Below, piece after piece: positions 21,501 to 33,620 of a stretch of DNA of 64,000 nt; position 1 is the stretch's first letter; each line of letters starts with the position of its first letter. Origin of the DNA: Branchiostoma floridae (lineage: Eukaryota; Chordata; Leptocardii; Amphioxiformes; Branchiostomatidae); contig NC_049995.1 of the NCBI RefSeq assembly GCF_000003815.2, positions 14,677,564-14,741,563 of the forward strand. Reading direction: 5' to 3'. The translations under genes and the position numbers were made by a program. The notes below the pieces were generated by a model. It ran no database searches. It was not told the origin of the DNA and worked only from the letters and a program-made list of their open reading frames with translations.

Positions 21501-21745
21501 ACGTGAAGCATATCTAAACCAAGGAGATATCCTTTTTTTAAACCTCTTTCTTTAACAAAATTCTCAACGTTTACCCATGTTTAAAGATCGGATAGAGTTA
21601 ACGTTCAGCTTATCATCGCACTTCTGCAGTATTTTCGACATTTTTGAACATTTTGCTACCGGGGCATCGTATACAAATTGTTAGCGGCTCGCAATGGCTC
21701 TAAGACGATGTTGCAAACGTTTAATCGAAGTAGATAAATCTACTG

Positions 21746-22555
21746 GTATTTTTGGCAGATTAATTCAACCTTTGTAATGGACTAAAAGTTTAGATTGACT
21801 TAAAAAATCCCGTCGTCTGATGCAGCAACTCTTGGAGAAGCAACTCCGATTTCCCATCTATTTTAAGAAGCATTGCCACCAAACAGCTTAACATTCGCAC
21901 ATCAATAGGCGGACTTATGTTTCATTTGGAATGGCCAAACTGTCGATGTCGTTTGACGTAACAGAAGATAGAAACATATTGATGTTTGGATCTTTGCAAA
22001 TTTACAGCCGCTATTCGTCGTAAGTATCTCATTTCGTCCAATGGTACCTTCTCAATCGCGTCCAATGGTTAAGGCTTAGACGGGGGTCGTTACGGTTTTA
22101 TGGGGTATATCGTCCGTTCATTTTTCTGTTGACAATGAGTCACCATAATAGCTATAGTAATGGAACAATAGAGCCATAACCAGAGTAATTCAACTGAGTG
22201 CGTTTAGCCCATGTTGGGCGTGGATGTACAATTAAATCATTGATGTTGTCATTCCTTGTAAAATGTGAACGTTAAGTATGTGACAGGATATCCTGGAAGT
22301 ATATAATCAGAGGGGTATACATTTGGGTGGCCATGGAGTAGTATTGTGATTATAGCAACGCTGGGTGTCATTCGACAACGTAATAAGAGAAGATGTTGTA
22401 CATTATCATTATGACCGGTACTCATATAACATATACCCGTTATGTCTGTAAATGGAGAGGTGCCATTCACCTATTATTATACTACACGCTACCCGATACC
22501 TCTTTAGTCAACTCATGTCAACAATATATTGCCACTGTTCCTCTGCACTGCACTA
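21746..22555. other. No gene recognised
   Basis: Single-copy-looking sequence after the second dispersed-repeat copy (21660-21745). No supporting motif. Confidence 0.4.
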
Positions 22556-23054
22556 CCAAAAATGATTTTTTTCTGTGTATCTTGTTTTTCTTCCTCACAG
22601 AAAATTTATCTTCCAGGAAGAAAATTATTCTGTCCCCAAGAAATCTAAGAAAAACGTGCTTGTCCATGGGGCAAGCAAATTTTTGCTTGAATTTTTTTTA
22701 GACATTTTTGAGATTAATATTCTTACACCAAGGATACTTTTCTTACATCAAGAGCAAAAATTCTTGTATTTCTTAAGAGTTTAAAAAAAACAAGCATTTC
22801 TAGATTTTTTTTCTTGCACCATAAGAAAAAACAAGAAGATTTTGCTTAAAGTTCTTAGGTGTGAGAAAAAAATTTCTTCACCAAAGAAGAATAAGAAAAT
22901 TGTTCTTTGCATGAGAATTAAGATTTTTTGGTAGATTCTTGTTTTGCTTGTTTTGCTTAGAATTTTATTCTACATTTTCTTCCTGCAAGAATATTTTTTC
23001 TTCATATAAGAATTGTCCATGGGGTAAGCAAAACAAGCAAAAATCATTTTGGAT
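22556..23054. mobile_element. ~500-bp AT-rich MITE packed with CAAGAA/TTCTTG words
   Basis: The ends are CCAAAAATGATTTTT (left) and AAAAATCATTTTGG (right). Just inside, GTCCATGGGGCAAGCAAA (22664) and GTCCATGGGGTAAGCAAA (23007) occur in direct orientation. The interior is dominated by short CAAGAA, TTCTTG, AAGCAAA and TTTGCTT words on both strands. No coding capacity. A target duplication was not resolved, so the boundaries are approximate. Confidence 0.6.
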
Positions 23055-24529
23055 GTCAAGTTCTGAAAAGCAGAACGAGAATTTTACTGCTTCCTTGATC
23101 GTCTCTGATTAAAGTAAGCATTATTGTCCATCTACGGCTAGGTCTACCAGTACTTTACTACTTCAATATTCAACTACGTTCAATGCAGATAGGATAAAGG
23201 CAAAAACTTTAGCACCCAAATTATTGAATGGCTGCAAAATCACAGACCAAAGTTACTTTTAGAGGACAAAGTCAATGTTACTAAGAGGCGATTCTAATTC
23301 ATTATCAGTGACTTCTTTTGATTAGTTAGTGTTATGGTAACGTATAGCATGCATATTATGACCAGTCCCAGTCATAGTGTTTGGTAATAATTACCCTTTA
23401 TGAAGTAACACTGTCGTTTGATGAAAGTCAAAGTGCTACAGTATGTGACTGCGGATTTGAAGCACTTAACCTTGCTTGATTAGATTGACTGGTATATCTG
23501 AACGTTTATTGTCTGTATTACTTTAACTGTTCTCAAAGTACTAAAAAGACCAGAAGGCCTCTTCAATATAGTATATTCCGAAAGTACAGATTTAGATTAT
23601 TTTGCCTTGGTTGGAGATGCATTGGCCAATTTGAATTCTTATCGCCTGTCACCATAAACAAGAAGACGTGCTGCGTTTGAGCCCTTACAGACAGCTTTTA
23701 TATACAAACGAGAATAGACGCTATTTTAAGTGTTATAGGCACTTACAAGGGGCTGCTTACCTTTGTACAAGTCGTGAAGTTTGGTTCCTTGGTATTTCAA
23801 TTTAAACTCCCAAGCCTCCTGTTGTCAATGGATAGCATATGGCCGTGTCACCTGAAATTAACAATAACAATCATGAGGTACTTTTAAAGTGACAACCATT
23901 TACCAAAATAGACAAGTGTGACTCATATTTCCATAACCTTCATACTGCAGTTCCTTTTGCGTCTTTGGACTTGCAATATATTTTGTTGCATAAACCAAAT
24001 CACAGGCCAATTTGAAAATCTTATTTTACAGTAAAGCAATGTTGATTCTAAATGATTATGTGTTTTCATGTTCTGAAATCTTAAACTTGCAAAGATACCT
24101 TCTACATTGAAAAATACATAACACTTATGTGTGATGAATAATATTTAAATCCTGGTCGTGGTTCAAGAAACGAACTGTTTTAACCATGCTTGCAAAAGTA
24201 CAGTCTTTCAATCTATTGACACTTAGGACTTGTGACTTTATTGACTTGAATCAGTCGATATTGTAAACGCCTAACGCTAAGACATTCATGGTCAAGAAGG
24301 GGTCAAGAAGCTCAAAAGAGATAACTCTAAGACATTCAGGGTCAAAAGGCTTTAAAATAGATAAAATGACAATAAAACGGTGTCTAAGAAATGTCCCCAT
24401 CAGGCTTTATTGTTTTACAGCGATGTAAGGTCAAAAAGATTAGTGGTATATGGACTTACTAATCGCAACATACTTCAGAACTGAATCTTAATAAGGATAT
24501 GATATTTACGGCAATGGCAGTGGCAGTGG
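23055..24529. other. No gene recognised
   Basis: 1.5 kb of AT-rich sequence. GGTCAAGAAG and CTAAGACATTCA repeat locally near 24280-24350. Nothing else was recognised. Confidence 0.4.
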
Positions 24530-24790
24530 CTAATACAATGGAATAACTACTTCGTGCTATGACTTCGGAAATGTATATATTTGGCTAATAGAACAAGTAC
24601 TTCGTGCTAAGACTCGTAAAAAGTATATTTATGGGTAATAGAACAAAATTTACTTCCTGTAATGACTTAGAAAATGCATATATTTGGCTAACAGAACAAC
24701 TACTTCCCGCTATGACTTGGGAAATTTATATTTATTGCTTATAGAACAACTGCTTTTTGCTATCACTTCAAAAATGTATATTTTCCATCA
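24530..24790. repeat. Short tandem repeat, ~58-60 bp unit, four to five copies
   Basis: Each unit has an AGAACAACTACTTC-like start, then GCTATGACTT, a GGAAATGTATATATTTGGCT-like core and TAATAGAACAA. Copies are at about 24540, 24592, 24643, 24692 and 24745. They are degenerate. Confidence 0.85.
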
Positions 24791-25949
24791 ATACAACCAA
24801 AATTTCAAAAGACTAGCGCCATCTCGCAAGAACTTCCGGGCCAGACATCTCTCATTTATGTATATAGATGGTACCCTGTCATGTAGGAGCTTGTATCTCA
24901 TGCATAGTTCAGAAGAATATGAAACTGTATCCACCACAGGACCCTGAACAAGGTCAAAAACTTCATTACGTCCCGCGGATTTATTGGACACGGTGGCTGA
25001 CAAGCATAGAGCAGTAATTGGGGAATTAATCTCGCACAATAGGCAGCAGGGATGTGGCAGGAAAGGTTGGAGATGAAGGATATTCAGGCGTACACACGTG
25101 TCAACTATGAATATGGGCAATCTACTAGTACGAAGTTATTAAATCATTGCTACATAAGTCGTTAATATCTGGGTTTAAATAAGGTATGATACCGAACTAC
25201 CATTAAGATGGATGCATGTGATTTTATTTCCTTTGCGAAGAAGGTTATAGTAGGTTACATGTTGGGTAGCGTTTGTGAGTGTGTGTGTTTATTTGTATGT
25301 TGGAAAACAGCATAACTCGAGAACGCCTGAATGGATTGTACTGATATTTAGTATGTGGGTAGGTCTTGATAAGACTTGAAAATGGTTGAATTTGGACTCC
25401 TTAGCGGCTTGTTACGGTACTGCATCTGAACTTCCAGGTTTGATATATCTGGACATGCTGTGGTCATGATTTTAAGTGGTTGTTAATGCCATTGCGGCAT
25501 ATAAATGAAACATTGAAAATACTTCTGCGACCATTGAGCTTTTGAAGACTATTGGATATTGGCATAACTTCACCATGTTGCATTATCTACAGATGTGTGC
25601 AAAGACATTACATGTACGTAAAAATATCAAAGAGTACTATGTGAGCTGCAATCTGTGTTTGAAAAAGAAGAATGAAGGGATACACATATTTGAATTTTAT
25701 AAACTGTCATTGCAAATATATGCAACGAAAACACCGTTCTCCATAGCCTGTGACTTTATTTCTGACTTATAATCTTAAACCACATCTTAAAACCCTCGGG
25801 AGGAGTTTTCCTTAAGTGCCTACTTATAAGACATGCTGTTTAACAGACAAGATCACCATATTAATCAGACTCTCTGCGCATATCTATTGATTACTTCTGC
25901 GTGGTGTTTACTAATTGTTTTAGCTAAGGGTTTATCTTGGCTGTAAATT
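24791..25949. other. No supported gene
   Basis: A 110-codon minus-strand frame (24788-25120) and an 87-codon plus-strand frame overlap it. Neither has recognisable motifs. Confidence 0.4.
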
Positions 25950-26300
25950 CTGTTCTTTAACTAGCACTATATTAGAAGCAATAGAACACGATGGTAAAGG
26001 GTTTTACTATATGTATGTGCCCATTATCATGATTAACTAAACAGTAAGCACCAGGAGAGAGTTTTTCTGTTCAAAACTCAATGTCATTGGCAAAAATTGT
26101 GTGCCAAAACTGGTCAAGACTGACTTGTTTTCCTTCTCTAACTAGATCTTAGAAGCAAGAGAACACGAATGGTTTAACTAGCGGTGCGTACCCCTTATCA
26201 TGAATAACTTGGTAGTAAGCACTAGAAGACAGTTTCTTTTTTTTAACACAATTTCATCAGCAAACAAACTACGACTTCATGGTTTCATTATGGATAGATG
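25950..26300. repeat. Two-copy tandem duplication, 177-bp period
   Basis: TTAGAAGCAA at 25972 and 26149 starts two copies sharing AGAACACGA, CCCATTATCATGA / CCCTTATCATGA, AGTAAGCAC and CAGTTT/GAGTTT near the end. Confidence 0.8.
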
Positions 26301-27357
26301 CCACAGTACTTCATTCTTACAGCACCATTTGAACGTGAAGAGTTCTATTGGTTATTCTCTATCACTCTTGCGATATTTTTACTCTGACGGTGTGACTTTA
26401 AATCTCTCTGGAGAACAATTGTATCGGTTTCTTGATCTACTTCGGTAGCAACACGTTTTTTTTTTAGGCTGGAATAAAGTGATTATCCGTCGATTACTAG
26501 CACTGCAAGACGTTAAGAGTTATAGAATAATCGATGAATCGGGGATATTTGATATAAAATATAAAAATTTCTTCAGATGGCTTCGTCGCGACCACAAAAT
26601 CACCGCAAACATTTTCTGTCTTCTGCTTGCACCCCCTCCTCATTACATGTACGTATTGCACATTGGAACATTATTATAGCGGTAAAATGTTGAGGTACTT
26701 TCGACGGAGATGACACATAAATACTTGAGGGACACATTATTTTAATGTTCGCATTCATTTATTTCTCAATGAAACCTATACATAGCACCATGGTAGAAAA
26801 GAAGTACTGTACAACAGTATTCAGAGGGTTAATGCGGTTAGATAAGAATCAGCTGATCACGCCAGCACTGTCAAAGCCAAAGTTGAACTGTTCCGTCCGT
26901 TTGTAGCACCCTTGTAGAAGTGGTTTCCGAAGGGTTTACGGTAGGTTTTCCGTTAATATGTACCTACACTATAATACCGTAAAAACATTTTAGTTCACTG
27001 GATGGTAAAACCACCGCGAATACTTTATTTTTCAGCTACCGTAACATAAAAATTACCACAAAATTAAAGAATTTTCAGTTAACTGTAAATTGCAACACAG
27101 GGTACAACAGATGTCGCCAGAGGAAACTATCAGTTATTTTCATCTCAAAGCCGAAGTAACTGCAGAGGCATTTTTACCATCTTATCTCGCCGAATAACTG
27201 CAACAGCGATATCATCTTCAATAGCGTGGCTGATAAGTTACAGCGATTAGCCACTGAAACGACACGAAGAAATAAAGATATATCCTTGGGGAAAGCTATG
27301 ACGCACTTCGTGGCTTTGCCGTCCAATGGAACTGTCAGTCATGTCAAGAAAATATAG
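26301..27357. other. No gene recognised
   Basis: Contains short open frames at 26200-26448 and 26479-26679 without family features. Confidence 0.4.
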
Positions 27358-27700
27358 CACAGATTTGGGAATAATTTCTTGGCGATAACGCTTTGGTAGT
27401 GTTGGCAAGATTTTATCTTTTAAGTTAGTGCCGCAACTTTGGTAGCGTAACGAGCGAGATAAAGGGTGTCGACAAAAATATACCATTTCGGAGGATTCTG
27501 GTAAACTGCACTATCTTTCTCAAGTCAAGTCAAGTCAACAAATTATAGTACAGATTCGGCAATAATTTCTTGGCGAGAACGCTTTGGTAGTGTTGGCAAC
27601 ATTTAGTCTTGGCACAGCAACTTTGGTAGCGTAACGAGATAAAAATATACCTTTTCGGAGGATTATGGAATACTGCACTATCTTTCTGTGTTCCCAAGTG
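27358..27700. repeat. Two-copy tandem duplication, 191-bp period
   Basis: ACAGATT starts copies at 27359 and 27550. They share AATAATTTCTTGGCGA, ACGCTTTGGTAGTGTTGGCA, GCAACTTTGGTAGCGTAACG, AAAAATATACC, TTTCGGAGGATT and CTGCACTATCTTTCT. A TCAAGTCAAGTCAAG run near 27520 sits at the junction. Confidence 0.92.
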
Positions 27701-27899
27701 GCAGTTTAACGACTGGCTATGCAATCAGGCATCACATGTTCTTGCAACATGCTGACAATTAGTAGGATGGATTGGAGACTCAACGTTAAAATCAAAGGGT
27801 GGGAAAATGGAACGACTGTAGCTAGTTCAGCACAATTAGATACAGACCCTTAATTAGTAAAACGTTGTCAAGAAAGATTGCTTGATAGTAGTGGTGTAG

Positions 27900-27993
27900 T
27901 GCCTTGCAATGGAGTGGTGACAGTTTTAGAAGATAGATGAGGCTGATATCTGTTAACCAATCAAAAACTTTTGGCGACTCAGGCCAAGAGAAA

Positions 27994-28031
<38 letters not shown>

Positions 28032-28391
28032 CAGAGAGACAGACAGACAGACAGACAGAGAGAGACAGAGACAGAGGTAGAGAGACAGAGAGAGACAGAG
28101 ACAGAAAGAGAGATGGAGAAGGAGAGAGAGAGAGAGACAGAGACAGAGAGAGAGGCAGAGAGACAGAGAGAAACAGGGAGAGAGAGAGAAAAGGAAAGAG
28201 ATTGAAGGCATTTGGTCATGACAAATCAATGGTATGTGCACAAAAAGAATCATGAGTCTTGGTACGTCGTTTTGTTATCAGAACATTACAAGGTTTTTAA
28301 GTTAGTTTAACGTCGGGATCGTTAGCTATCCACCATCTAGTCCTTGATTGGCGCCATCCAAGACACAAAGACAATTAGGTAGAGAGAGAGT

Positions 28392-28437
<46 letters not shown>

Positions 28438-28640
28438 CAGAGAGTCAGAGACAGAGAGACAGAGAAAGACAGAGGTTGGGCAGATTGAAGCCATTTGGTC
28501 ACATTCCAATCTCACCGAAAGCGCCAAGTGTTTTGGTATGTTGCTTTGTAATTAGGACATGACAAGATCGTAAAGTTAGTTTAACGTTGGGGTCGTTCGG
28601 TATCCAGATCATTTATAGCTAGTTCTTGATTGTCGCTACA
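27900..28640. repeat. GA/GACA-rich microsatellites embedded in a two-copy duplication
   Basis: Purine-rich tracts of GAGA and GACAGA at about 27986-28200 and 28381-28475 are each followed by a related unique segment: GATTGAAG(G/C)CATTTGGTCA, then AAGTTAGTTTAACGT(C/T)GGG and TTCTTGATTG / CCTTGATTGG. The spacing is about 290 bp. Reading frames here (alternating R/E/D/T or S/L/C) are artefacts of the simple repeat. Confidence 0.9.
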
Positions 28641-28834
28641 GCAAGGCTAGACTTTGTACTCAATGTCAATGACCTGTAAGATATCCCTTAACGAAATCAG
28701 CCTTGGCGTCGGTAGGCTTATGATAACTGTGCTCATTCATCGTCTCATTAGCTGCTGCTGTTAACAAGGCTAGACTCCACACGAGTTAACCCTGGCGACA
28801 GTAAACCGACCAGACTCATTAGATCTAACGTCGC

Positions 28835-29470
28835 TTTGTTGAAGCCAAGAACAAAATGTTGAATATGAAAAACACGACGCAAATCTGTAAAGGTTGCAAG
28901 TTCTGTTGTTCTGTTTATAATTTAGACATTGCGTAATACGAAAAAGTATGACTGAAAAGACAATGAAATGCACAAAACGTACTAAAACTCATTAATTATT
29001 ATCTCTGACATTCGTTGAGTGATCTTTCGAACCCAGCAGTGCCACACCGATGCCCCAAGTGCAGTGAGATACCACCTTTATCAAACCTTATGTCAGCCAA
29101 ATACAGTCAAACCTGTCTTCCTAGGGCGCGTGCATGAATATCACTTCACTATTAGTTCTCTGTTAAAGCTTAAGCAAATGTTGAATGTAAAAACACAACG
29201 CAAAGACTTGAAGATTGAACGTTCTGTTGTTGCCAAACCGTATGCTAGCCAATTACATTCATTCAAACAATGTGTTTCAGAACCTATGCATAAGGACAAC
29301 TTCGCCATTAGTTTTCTGTTAAAGCTTAAGCAAATGTTGAATGTAAAAAACACGACGAAAATGTATAAAGATTGAAAGTTCTGTTGTTGCCCAACCGTTT
29401 GCCACCCAAATACATCCATTCAAACAATGGGTTCCAGAACCTATGCATAAGGACCACTTAGCCATTTGTT
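28835..29470. repeat. Tandem repeat, 166-bp period, three copies, first interrupted by a MITE
   Basis: TGTTAAAGCTTAAGCAAATG occurs at 29161 and 29327. Copies share AATGTAAAAA, CACGACG, GTTCTGTTGTTGCC, CAAACCGT, ATTCAAACAATG and AGAACCTATGCATAAGGAC. A first copy begins near 28855 (TGTTGAATATGAAAAACACG) and is split at GTTCTGTTGTT by the MITE fragment, resuming at TCAAACCTTATGTCAGCCAA. Confidence 0.88.
28916..29078. mobile_element. Left-truncated MITE of the GCACTTGGGG family
   Basis: Only the right terminal repeat is present (GAACCCAGCAGTGCCACACC, then GATGCCCCAAGTGCAGTGAG, ATACCACCT). The interior matches copy B at 51734-51958 (GTAATACG/CTAATACG, AAAGTATGACT, CATTCGTTGAGT). The insertion lies between GTTCTGTTGTT and a CAAACC segment that are contiguous in the neighbouring repeat copies, which fixes the extent of inserted DNA. 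The left inverted repeat is missing. Confidence 0.8.
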
Positions 29471-29961
29471 CTTTGTTAATGGCCATTGTAGAGTAGACTA
29501 ATTCCCATTGACCAGGACATTAACCGTGACTGTAGTGGCTACCTGTCTACTGAAGTCAGTTTGTTCAAGTCCCTAGAGTGATTACTGTAGACATATTGAC
29601 AGCATGAGTCTATACACGCAAGTTCTTGGCTGTGCAAAGACTGTTTGGAAAGACTGTTTTGCAAACAGTGGTGCAGAGTTCGTACGTACAGTTTATAACT
29701 AAATACAAACTGTTTACAAAGCTTGAGAATGATATTTACCCCCAAATAGCTATTCTTAAGACATCAAAATTAATTCGAAAGAAAAAAAAAATTCTGAAAG
29801 AATAATGTTTATTGTGGTCACAAAGTATAATATTTCAATCTGTATCTCTATATCTTACTCTTAAAAGAATGTTGATCACTGTTTTTATACAAAACACGAA
29901 ACAAGAAAATGAGGATCAAGGGAGCAAGAACGGTGGAACCAGACAAAGCAGTTTTACGAAA

Positions 29962-30065
29962 GACCACGTGACATCCGCTTTTCTCCAGCTCCACCAGAGC
30001 GTGTCACGTGCCATTCATCACCCCTGACCTTACCTCACCTAGCCCGTGACCTCACCAGAGGTCAC
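29962..30065. promoter_or_regulatory. Cluster of E-boxes and a hormone-receptor-like inverted site (candidate)
   Basis: Two CACGTG E-boxes (29965 and 30005) and a perfect inverted pair GTGACCTC ACCA GAGGTCAC (30046-30065) lie in a locally GC-richer stretch. The pair contains TGACCT and AGGTCA, half-sites of nuclear receptors arranged as an everted repeat with 6-bp spacing. An additional CCTGACCTTACC lies at about 30022. This is motif evidence only; no adjacent gene start was identified. Confidence 0.3.
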
Positions 30066-30719
30066 CTCGGCGCCATTTAAGGCTTAAAGACATCAATCCC
30101 TTACTTCTAATTGATGAATGGCTCATGCCACTCTCTCCTTGACGAAGGCCAGCAGCAGGTCTCTGCTGATTGTGTAGGTCTTTATTCCTGAAATGACCTT
30201 ATTCTTCTTTATCTAGCATAAGGGTATGGCATTTGGAGGTGCTTATAACTTGCTTTTGTCCTGATGGTATATTAGTTCGTTTTGTTCTCAGTTTATTGAG
30301 GCCATTTACGATAGCCTAAGTTCAAATAGAACTGATATTTCATCAAAAACTAAACACATTAAGAATAAAACGACTGGTCAAATCTGCAAATTTGCTTATT
30401 GCTAACTATGCTGAACTACTTTTTTGCAGACATTAAACATTATATCAAGGTTGCTATGCATCTCAATTATCCACCTTTGGGGCAATGGCGCTATACTACC
30501 AGATTCCAAAGGCAATGCCAGGACTGCACCCTGGTCATTTCGATATCTCCGAGTATGGGAGTTTTTAGAGCGTTTTTCTCTAATTAAAGCAACACAACCT
30601 CATCAATCAATGCATAAGCTCTACACTATTATATAACAGAGAAGATAGATTTCAAGATTCAAACTACTTACTTAAACAAGGAAAACATGCAAAGCGAGCA
30701 AACGGATTTACTCTACCAA

Positions 30720-31830
30720 TTATGCTCCTATCCCGCCTGATGCAGCATAACACTCGAGTGCCTTTGGCAATCACAGTCACAGTCAAGTACTGGTCGTTAC
30801 CGCTAGATCTCACTCGCATATCTATTCATGTACGAGAAAGACTGTTTGTTCAAAACCTTTGTATCTATTTATATTATCTAAACAGCTTCCATAATCTTTC
30901 TGAAGGGAATTTGAGCGAACGGTTCTACCAATTATGCTCCCTTACTCCAGCATAACTAGAGTGCCTCCAGCAATCACAGTCACAGTCAAGTACTGGTCGT
31001 TACTGCAAGATCTAACTAGCAGATCTATTCATGTAGGAGAAAGATCCCCCCCCCCCTCTGATGCAGCATAACTAGAGTGCCTCCAGCAATCACAGTCACA
31101 GTCAAGTACTGGTCGTTACCGCTGGATCTAACTCGCAGATCTATTCATGTACAAGAAAGACTGTTTGTTCAAAACCTTTGTATCTATTTATATTATCTAA
31201 ACAGCTTCCATAATCTTTCTGAAGGGAATTTGAGCGAACGGTTCTACCAATTATGCTCCCTTACTCCAGCATAACTAGAGTGCCTCCAGCAATCACAGTC
31301 ACAGTCAACTACTTCTCGTTACCGTTAGATCTAACTCGCAGATCTATTCATGTAGGAGAAAGACACCCCCCCCCCCCTGATGCAGCATAACTAGAGTGCC
31401 TCCAGTAATCACAGTCACAGTCAACTACTGGTCGTTACTGCAAGATCTAACTCGCAGATCTATTCATGTAGGAGAAAGACCCCCCCCCCCCTGATGCAGC
31501 ATAACTAGAGTGCCTCCAGTAATCACAGTCACAGTCAACTACTGGTCGTTACTGCAAGATCTAACTCGCAGATCTATTCATGTAGGAGAAAGACCCCCCC
31601 CCCCTGATGCAGCATAACTAGAGTGCCTCCAGTAATCACAGTCACAGTCAACTACTGGTCGTTACCGCTACATCTAACTTGCAGATCTATTCATGTAGGA
31701 GGAAGACCCCCCCCCCCCTGATGCAGCATAACTAGAATGCCTCCAGTAATCACAGTCACAGTCAAGTACCGGTCGTTACCGTCAGATCTTACTCGCAGAT
31801 CTATTCATGTAGGAGAAAGACACCTGCTCC
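30720..31830. repeat. Array of 115-bp and 205-bp units with poly-C tracts
   Basis: Every unit has CATAACTAGAGTGCCTCCAG, TCACAGTCACAGTCAA, TACTGGTCGTTAC and AGATCTATTCATGTAGGAGA. Long units (about 30741-30950 and 31070-31270) continue with TGTTTGTTCAAAACCTTTGT, ATAATCTTTCTGAAGGG and GGTTCTACCAATTATGCTCC. In short units that block is replaced by an uninterrupted run of 11-12 C after AGAAAGA(C/T), followed by TGATGCAG. Runs are near 31047, 31365, 31480, 31594 and 31707. The order is long-short-long-short, then four or five short units. On the minus strand the runs are poly-G. Confidence 0.93.
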
Positions 31831-31939
31831 GGTGATAAGGCAGACTGGACCCTAATGAGCTAATCTCAGCGAACTGTGCCCTTGGTCGTAAAAGTAGATT
31901 AGCGTAATTATAACTCTTACACCGCCACGGTACAGCTGT

Positions 31940-33620
31940 ACAGATAATCCGCTTAGCTGTGACAATCTGATGTTCAGGGGATGTTTCTGGTAATCTTCAT
32001 TTGATGGCTCTCCTGTGACCGCTATGGAAACTGTGTTTGCCTAATTCCTGTCTCAAGTAGCCAATTTTTTCAAAACAAATCCTACATTATAGATACATCA
32101 AAACAGCACAAGTTTATAGATATGGAAACCAACTGCCATTGAAAATGACAACAATTTCTCACGCATGGTTGCGACATATGGTATCTAAAAATCCATGTCG
32201 ACAGACTGGCCTGGTGCATTGTATCTGTGGTTTATCAGATACTGTTAGTTGTGACAATCTGATGTCAAGGGCTGTTTCTGGTAATCTTTATTTGATGACT
32301 CTCCCGTGACCGCTCTGAAAACTGTGTTTGCCTAATTCCTGTCTCAAGTAGCCATTTTTTTACAACGAATCCTACATCATAGATACACGGAAACAGTACA
32401 AGTTTATAGATATGGAAACCAACTGCCATTGAAAATGATAACAGTTTGTTCCTCGTGGTTGCGGCAAATGGTGTCTAGAAATCCAAGTCGACAGACTGGT
32501 ATGTTGTATCTGTAGTTTATCAGATGCTGTTAGATGTGACAATCTGAAGTCAAGGGCTGTCTCTTGTAATCTTCATTTGATGGCTCTCCTGTGGCCGCTA
32601 TGGAAACTGCCTAATTTCTGTCTCAAGTAGCCAATTTTGCCACAACAAATCCTACATTATAGATACACGGAAACAGCACAAGTTTATAGATATGGAAACC
32701 AAGTGCCATTGAAAATGACAACAATTTCTCACGCATGGTTGCGACATATGGTATCTAAAAATTAAAGTCGACAGACTGGCCTGGTACGTTGTATCTGTGG
32801 TTTATCAGATGCTGTTAGTTGTGACAATCTGAAGTCAAGGGCTGTCTCTGGTAATCTTCATTTGATGGCTCTCCTGTGACCGCTATGGAAACTGTGTTTG
32901 CCTAATTCCTGTCTCAAGTAGCCATTTTTTTTTACAACGAATCCTACATTATAGATACACCAAAACAGCACAAGTTTATAGATATGGAAACCAACTACCA
33001 TTGAAAATGACAACAATTTCTCACATATGGTATCTAAAAATCCAAGTCGACAGGCTGGCCTAGTACATTGTATCTGTGGTTTATCTGATGCTGGTAGTTG
33101 TGACAATCTGATGTCAAAGACTGTTTTTGGTAATCTTCATTTGATGGCTCTCCCGTGACCGCTATGGAAACTGCCTAATTCCTGTCTCAAGTAGCCAATT
33201 TTTTACTATAAATTCTTAATTATAGATACACCAAAACAGCCAAGTTTATAGAAATGGAAACCAACTGCCATTGAAAATTACAACAGTTTGTTCCTCGTGG
33301 TTGCGACATATGGTCTCTAAAAATCCAAGTCGACAGACTGGCCTGGTACATTGTATCTGTGGTTTATCAGATGCTGTTAGTTGTGACAATCTGAAGTCAA
33401 GGGCTGTCTCTGGTAATCTTCATTTGATGTCTCTCCCGTGACCGCTAATGAAACTGTGTTTGCCTAATTTCTGTCCAAAGTAGGCAGTTTTTTTGCAACA
33501 AGTCCTACATTTTGAATACGTTAAACCAGCACATGATGCGGGAACCAAGTGTCATCGAAAATTAACAGTATTTTGCAGACTGATTATATAGTATCTAGGC
33601 ATTCAAGTCGACAGACTGGT
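31940..33620. repeat. Satellite-like array, six ~285-bp monomers
   Basis: TGTGACAATCTGA starts monomers at 31958, 32250, 32535, 32820, 33099 and 33382 (periods 292, 285, 285, 279 and 283). Shared blocks are TCTTCATTTGATGGCTCTCC, GTGACCGCTATGGAAACTG, TGTCTCAAGTAGCCA, CCTACATTATAGATACA, AGTTTATAGATATGGAAACC, CATTGAAAATGACAAC and GTCGACAGACTGGCCTGGTA. The last monomer is more diverged. Copies are similar enough to suggest recent homogenisation. Confidence 0.95.

Noticed and set aside
27822-28255. Long open frames on both strands made of alternating S/L/C or R/E/D/T residues
   Set aside because: They are translations of the GA/GACA microsatellite; any frame stays open in such a tract.
29101-29125. 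A second end of the CAGTCAAACCT MITE
   Set aside because: Only about 15 bases match, no partner end lies nearby, and the segment aligns with the local 166-bp repeat.
30720-33620. CRISPR-like array, because of regular direct repeats
   Set aside because: Units are 115-290 bp and similar along their whole length with no variable spacers; this is satellite DNA in an animal genome.
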